From NCBI GenBank assembly GCA_945889085.1, contig CAMDBM010000013.1, forward strand, positions 1 through 62,528: a stretch of 62,528 nt of DNA, given 5' to 3'. The notes below the pieces were generated by a model. It made no database searches, was not told the DNA's origin, and saw nothing but the letters and a program-made list of their open reading frames with translations. Shown piece by piece: positions 60,094 to 62,528 of this stretch (position 1 is the first letter of the stretch; each line of letters begins with the position of its first letter). The stretch is from WLJO01 sp945889085 (GTDB lineage: Bacteria; Actinomycetota; Acidimicrobiia; Acidimicrobiales; Ilumatobacteraceae). Both the position numbers and the translations under genes were made by a program.

Positions 60094-60753
60094 GTGGAGC
60101 AACGCCTCGACGTCTTGAAGACGCTCGGTGACAACACCAGATACGCCATCTACCTCGAGCTTGCGCGTTCGCCCCGACCTGTCTCCACGGCGGAAGTAGC
60201 CGAGTCGCTCAGCCTGCACCCCAACACCGTTCGCCCCCATCTCGACCGGATGCGCGACGTCGGTCTGCTCTCGGTGGACATCGAGTCCCGGGGTGGCGTC
60301 GGCCGCCCGCAGCACCGCTATTCGCTCGCCCCCGACGCCCCCTCACTGGGTTTCGAGCCGCCGATGATGCCGGCACTCGCGTCCATGCTCGTTCGGCTCG
60401 TCGAGCAGGTAGGCGGCACCGGCGCCGATGCGTACGAAATCGGCCGGGACCAAGGGCGCGCCGATGTGGCGCGACACGCAGACGCCCGGAGCTGTGTCGA
60501 GGCCCTCGTGGCCGAACTCGATCGCACGGGCTTCGATCCGGCCGTTGCGGCGACCGAGGATGGCGATACCGCCCTCATCGCCTTCGCTCACTGCCCGTTC
60601 CGTTCGCTCGTCGACGACCACGCAGATGTGGTGTGTTCCCTCCACCGGGGAATGGTGGAGGGGTTCGTCGACGCGATGGGCGATGCCGAGGTCACCGACT
60701 TCCGCACGCTTGCCCACCATCCCTCGTGCCAGGTAGCCCTGACCACGAGGTAA
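60094..60753 (+). CDS. SufR-like winged-helix iron-sulfur regulator
   Basis: A 219-residue regulator. The N-terminal winged helix (residues ~5-75) has LKTLGDNTRYAIYLELARSP, SLSLHPNTVRPHLDRMRDVG and a GGVGRPQHRYSL wing. The C-terminal half carries FAHCPFRSL, VVCSLHRGMVEG and HHPSCQV, whose cysteines match the cluster-ligating positions of actinobacterial SufR. It likely represses iron-sulfur genes when holding a cluster. mrp is divergent and erpA follows 45 bases later. GTG 60094 is the start. Confidence 0.85.
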   Translation: MEQRLDVLKTLGDNTRYAIYLELARSPRPVSTAEVAESLSLHPNTVRPHLDRMRDVGLLSVDIESRGGVGRPQHRYSLAPDAPSLGFEPPMMPALASMLVRLVEQVGGTGADAYEIGRDQGRADVARHADARSCVEALVAELDRTGFDPAVAATEDGDTALIAFAHCPFRSLVDDHADVVCSLHRGMVEGFVDAMGDAEVTDFRTLAHHPSCQVALTTR

Positions 60754-60797
60754 CTTGATACCCGCTGTTGCCCTTTGTTCTCGAGGAGACTCTGCAC

Positions 60798-61118
60798 ATG
60801 ATTACGCTTACCGATTCAGCGGCCGCCAAGGTCCAAGAACTCATCCAGGCCGAGGGTGAGCCCTCTCTTGCTCTTCGCGTTGCCGTAAAGCCGGGCGGAT
60901 GCTCCGGGTTCCAGTACGAGATGTACTTCGACGGCGATGTCGCCTCCGATGACAACCTCGTCACGTACGGCGATGTCAAGGTGCTCGTGGACCCGGCAAG
61001 TGCCCAGTTGCTAGCCGGCGCAACGCTCGACTACAAGAACGGTCTGCAGGACTCAGGGTTCCACATCACGAACCCGAACGCGAGCCGCAGCTGCGGCTGC
61101 GGCCAGAGCTTCTCCTGA
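60798..61118 (+). CDS. erpA: Iron-sulfur cluster insertion protein ErpA/IscA-type
   Basis: A 106-residue A-type carrier with Cys35 (PGGCSGFQY), Cys99 and Cys101 (RSCGCGQSF), the three cluster ligands. It passes clusters to apo-enzymes. ATG 60798 is preceded by GAGGAG. A hairpin follows its stop. Confidence 0.94.
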   Translation: MITLTDSAAAKVQELIQAEGEPSLALRVAVKPGGCSGFQYEMYFDGDVASDDNLVTYGDVKVLVDPASAQLLAGATLDYKNGLQDSGFHITNPNASRSCGCGQSFS

Positions 61119-61122
61119 CCGG

Positions 61123-61194
61123 CTCGGGCCCGTTGCCCGAGATCCCGTTTGTACTGAACGGAACAGCCGTCGTCCTCACCGACGACGGCTGTTC
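61123..61194 (+). terminator. Two strong hairpins after erpA
   Basis: CTCGGGC/GCCCGAG (61123-61141, 7 bp) lies five bases after the erpA stop. A second perfect 14-bp stem GAACAGCCGTCGTC/GACGACGGCTGTTC (61161-61194) follows. The second lies inside the next reading frame, so it could also regulate or weaken that gene. Confidence 0.65.
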
Positions 61195-61477
61195 GCTGTT
61201 AGAGGGTCTGCGCGACCGGCTGGGCGTGCGATCCGCAAAGAACGGCTGCAGCCCACAGGGACAGTGCGGCTGCTGCACGGTGTGGCCGGACGCTCGTTGC
61301 GAGGCGGCACTTCGATCTTCACGGCCGGCCGGTTCGGAGGCGGTCTTTGCGGCGGTGGCGGCTGCGACCTTGCGCGCAGTGTCGGTTATTCCTCCCGATG
61401 GCCAGCGGGGCGCACGGCCTAACCTGCCTGCGGAAGGCAGGTGCTCGCAATGTGGTTCGTTGACCCCAACAAGGTGA
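61133..61477 (+). pseudogene. [2Fe-2S] domain of XdhC/CoxS type, decayed after the cluster loop
   Basis: From a TTG at 61133, ~50 residues match the N-terminal plant-type ferredoxin domain of molybdo-hydroxylase small subunits (IPFVLNGTAVVLTDDG, GLRDRLGVRSAKNG, CSPQGQCGCCTV). After that, family similarity stops: the fourth ligand region and the second cluster domain with QCGFCTPG are missing, and codon third positions become less GC-rich. No molybdenum subunit is nearby. A decayed remnant is most likely. An alternative reading is a short ferredoxin-like accessory protein of the cluster that begins here. Confidence 0.5.
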
Positions 61478-61878
61478 TGTCGGAGTTGCTTGATGGCGAG
61501 GCGGTCATCGTCGACCTTGCGTCAGGGCGGTATCACGCAGCGGCCGGCGTCGCCGCCACGGTGTGGGAGGGGATCCTCTGTGGGCACTCGTTCGAGCACA
61601 TCATGGATGACGTTCGGCGGGCGCACACCGGCCTGCCCGCTGATGCGGAGCATCTCGTCAAGGAGTTCGTTGTCCGGGTGGTGGACAGCGGTCTGGCCAT
61701 CCCGTCAACCGAGTTGCTCTCCACGAGCGACACCCGTTCGCCGATCGGTGCCGAGCCCACGCCGTGGGTCGCCCCGGTACTCGAGTCGCACGACGACCTT
61801 GCGGACCTCATGCTCATCGACCCGGTCCACGACGTGACCGATCAGGGCTGGCCACACGCCGCTCGGCAGGACCCGTGA
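61450..61878 (+). CDS. PqqD-family (RiPP recognition element-like) protein
   Basis: A 142-residue protein with the PqqD-like core LLDGEAVIVDLASGRYHAAA followed by GVAATVWEGI and an alpha segment (EHIMDDVRRAH). PqqD-like domains bind leader peptides of ribosomal peptide natural products. The end is Pro/Asp-rich and not conserved. ATG 61450 is used; GTG 61441 and ATG 61477 are possible. The stop overlaps the following HprK-like gene by GTGA. Confidence 0.75.
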   Translation: MWFVDPNKVMSELLDGEAVIVDLASGRYHAAAGVAATVWEGILCGHSFEHIMDDVRRAHTGLPADAEHLVKEFVVRVVDSGLAIPSTELLSTSDTRSPIGAEPTPWVAPVLESHDDLADLMLIDPVHDVTDQGWPHAARQDP

Positions 61879-62528
61879 GCGAACTGGGAGGGGTTGTCGA
61901 ACGGCTCTTCGAGCGATCACGGGCCATTGCCGACGCAGATCAGCACGTGATAACCCTCGGCGTCGCAGGCTGCGCGATCCGGGTCGTCTCGGCTGGCCCG
62001 GCGATGCTCGACTTCGTGCTGCCCGCCTTTGCCCATCTCGAGCGGCTTGCCGATGACGTGGCACCAGACCTCACCGTCACCACATGGGACTCCCGGTCGA
62101 CAGGTGAGCCCTATCCGGATCTCCCGCTCGTCGACGTGGGGCCTCTCGCTACCGGCATCGTGACTGCGCCCGGACTGCTGATGTCGTACTACTCCGTCGG
62201 TCGGGCGATGAGCGTGCTCGACCGCACTGCCGATCAGGCGATGTTTGTTGTCGACGACGCGTCGAGCCTGCCTCCGTGGGAACGCCCGTCGCCGTTGCGG
62301 ACGATCTTGTCGTGGTGGTTCATGGACCGCGGAATGCTGCTCGCCCATGCCGCTGCGGTCAGCACGGATGACGGAGCCGCGCTGCTCGTCGGCCCGAGCG
62401 GCAGCGGCAAGAGTTCGACAGCGCTTGCGTGCTTGGCCGGGGGGATGGGCTACCTGGGCGACGACTATGTGCTGATCGATCTCGCGACCAACGAGGTGTG
62501 GTCCCTCTTCGGCTCGGCGAAGCTCGTT
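61875..62528 (+). CDS. HprK-related serine kinase-like protein (3' end beyond window)
   Basis: At least 218 codons from GTG 61875, running off the window. After ~165 residues with FMDRGMLLAHAAAV, the P-loop LLVGPSGSGKSSTALACL lies near residue 175 and GYLGDDYVLID follows. The layout is that of HprK-related kinases next to PqqD-like proteins in lasso and other RiPP-type clusters, some of which phosphorylate precursor peptides. Coupled translation with the PqqD-like gene supports a joint role. Confidence 0.78.
   Translation, partial: MSELGGVVERLFERSRAIADADQHVITLGVAGCAIRVVSAGPAMLDFVLPAFAHLERLADDVAPDLTVTTWDSRSTGEPYPDLPLVDVGPLATGIVTAPGLLMSYYSVGRAMSVLDRTADQAMFVVDDASSLPPWERPSPLRTILSWWFMDRGMLLAHAAAVSTDDGAALLVGPSGSGKSSTALACLAGGMGYLGDDYVLIDLATNEVWSLFGSAKLV

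Noticed and set aside
1..62528. CRISPR arrays, insertion sequences or prophage
   Set aside because: No regularly spaced repeats, transposase, integrase or phage structural genes were seen.

Overview
The window is a high-GC chromosomal segment of an aerobic actinobacterium. The evidence is a WhiB regulator, an F420-dependent luciferase-like oxidoreductase, a MhuD-type heme oxygenase, an acyl-CoA carboxylase epsilon-type subunit, paired ArsA-like ATPases and many GTG starts with GTGA/ATGA overlaps. An Acidimicrobiia-type lineage is plausible but is only an inference. I see about 60 protein genes, three tRNA genes, a dispersed intergenic repeat and no phage, insertion sequence or CRISPR array.

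Most notable result: at 12102-12458 an ArsC-family arsenate reductase gene carries an in-frame TGA exactly at the position of the catalytic cysteine (codon 12). A perfect bacterial SECIS-like stem-loop follows at once (12140-12173). The same window holds selA and selB (52645-55637), so this gene is read here as a selenocysteine-containing ArsC and not as a pseudogene. An automatic caller would keep only a truncated C-terminal piece.

Layout. 1-9.8 kb: F420 oxidoreductase, acyl-CoA synthetase, SMP-30 lactonase, a HisD-like dehydrogenase with an altered active site, an aminotransferase/omega-amidase pair, GNAT, MFS exporter, msrA. 9.8-19 kb: an eroding AbiEi/DUF559 gene, class III CoA-transferase, Sec-ArsC, accE-accD, a CopC/CopD-like membrane protein, dnaX-recR. 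19-29 kb: thiolase, two degenerate membrane Ser/Thr kinases, ccr and its epimerase, an rRNA methyltransferase, TetR, a 5'-3' exonuclease. 28.9-36.5 kb: two tRNA-Ser genes flanking tadA, a GGDEF/EAL protein, P450, mhuD-cobT, two alpha/beta hydrolases. 36.6-48.7 kb: ethylmalonyl-CoA mutase, a metzincin-like lipoprotein, aat, 3-hydroxyacyl-CoA dehydrogenase, an S51-like protein, cyclophilin, metallo-beta-lactamase fold protein, lysC and asd, MazG, a CoA-transferase/hydrolase, tRNA-Pro. 48.7-62.5 kb: response regulator, ArsA pair, nfeD-selA-selB, whiB, a secreted CAP protein, fxsA, Nudix, mrp / sufR-erpA, and at the right edge a PqqD-like plus HprK-like pair that looks like the start of a RiPP-type cluster.

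How they fit together. Thiolase, 3-hydroxybutyryl-CoA dehydrogenase, crotonyl-CoA carboxylase/reductase, epimerase and ethylmalonyl-CoA mutase are the core of the ethylmalonyl-CoA route for assimilating C2 units. Propionyl-CoA carboxylase fits the same metabolism, and cobT supports the B12 that the mutase needs. Mrp, SufR and ErpA form an iron-sulfur cluster handling group with a palindromic operator. selA/selB serve the Sec-ArsC; selC and selD are not in the window.
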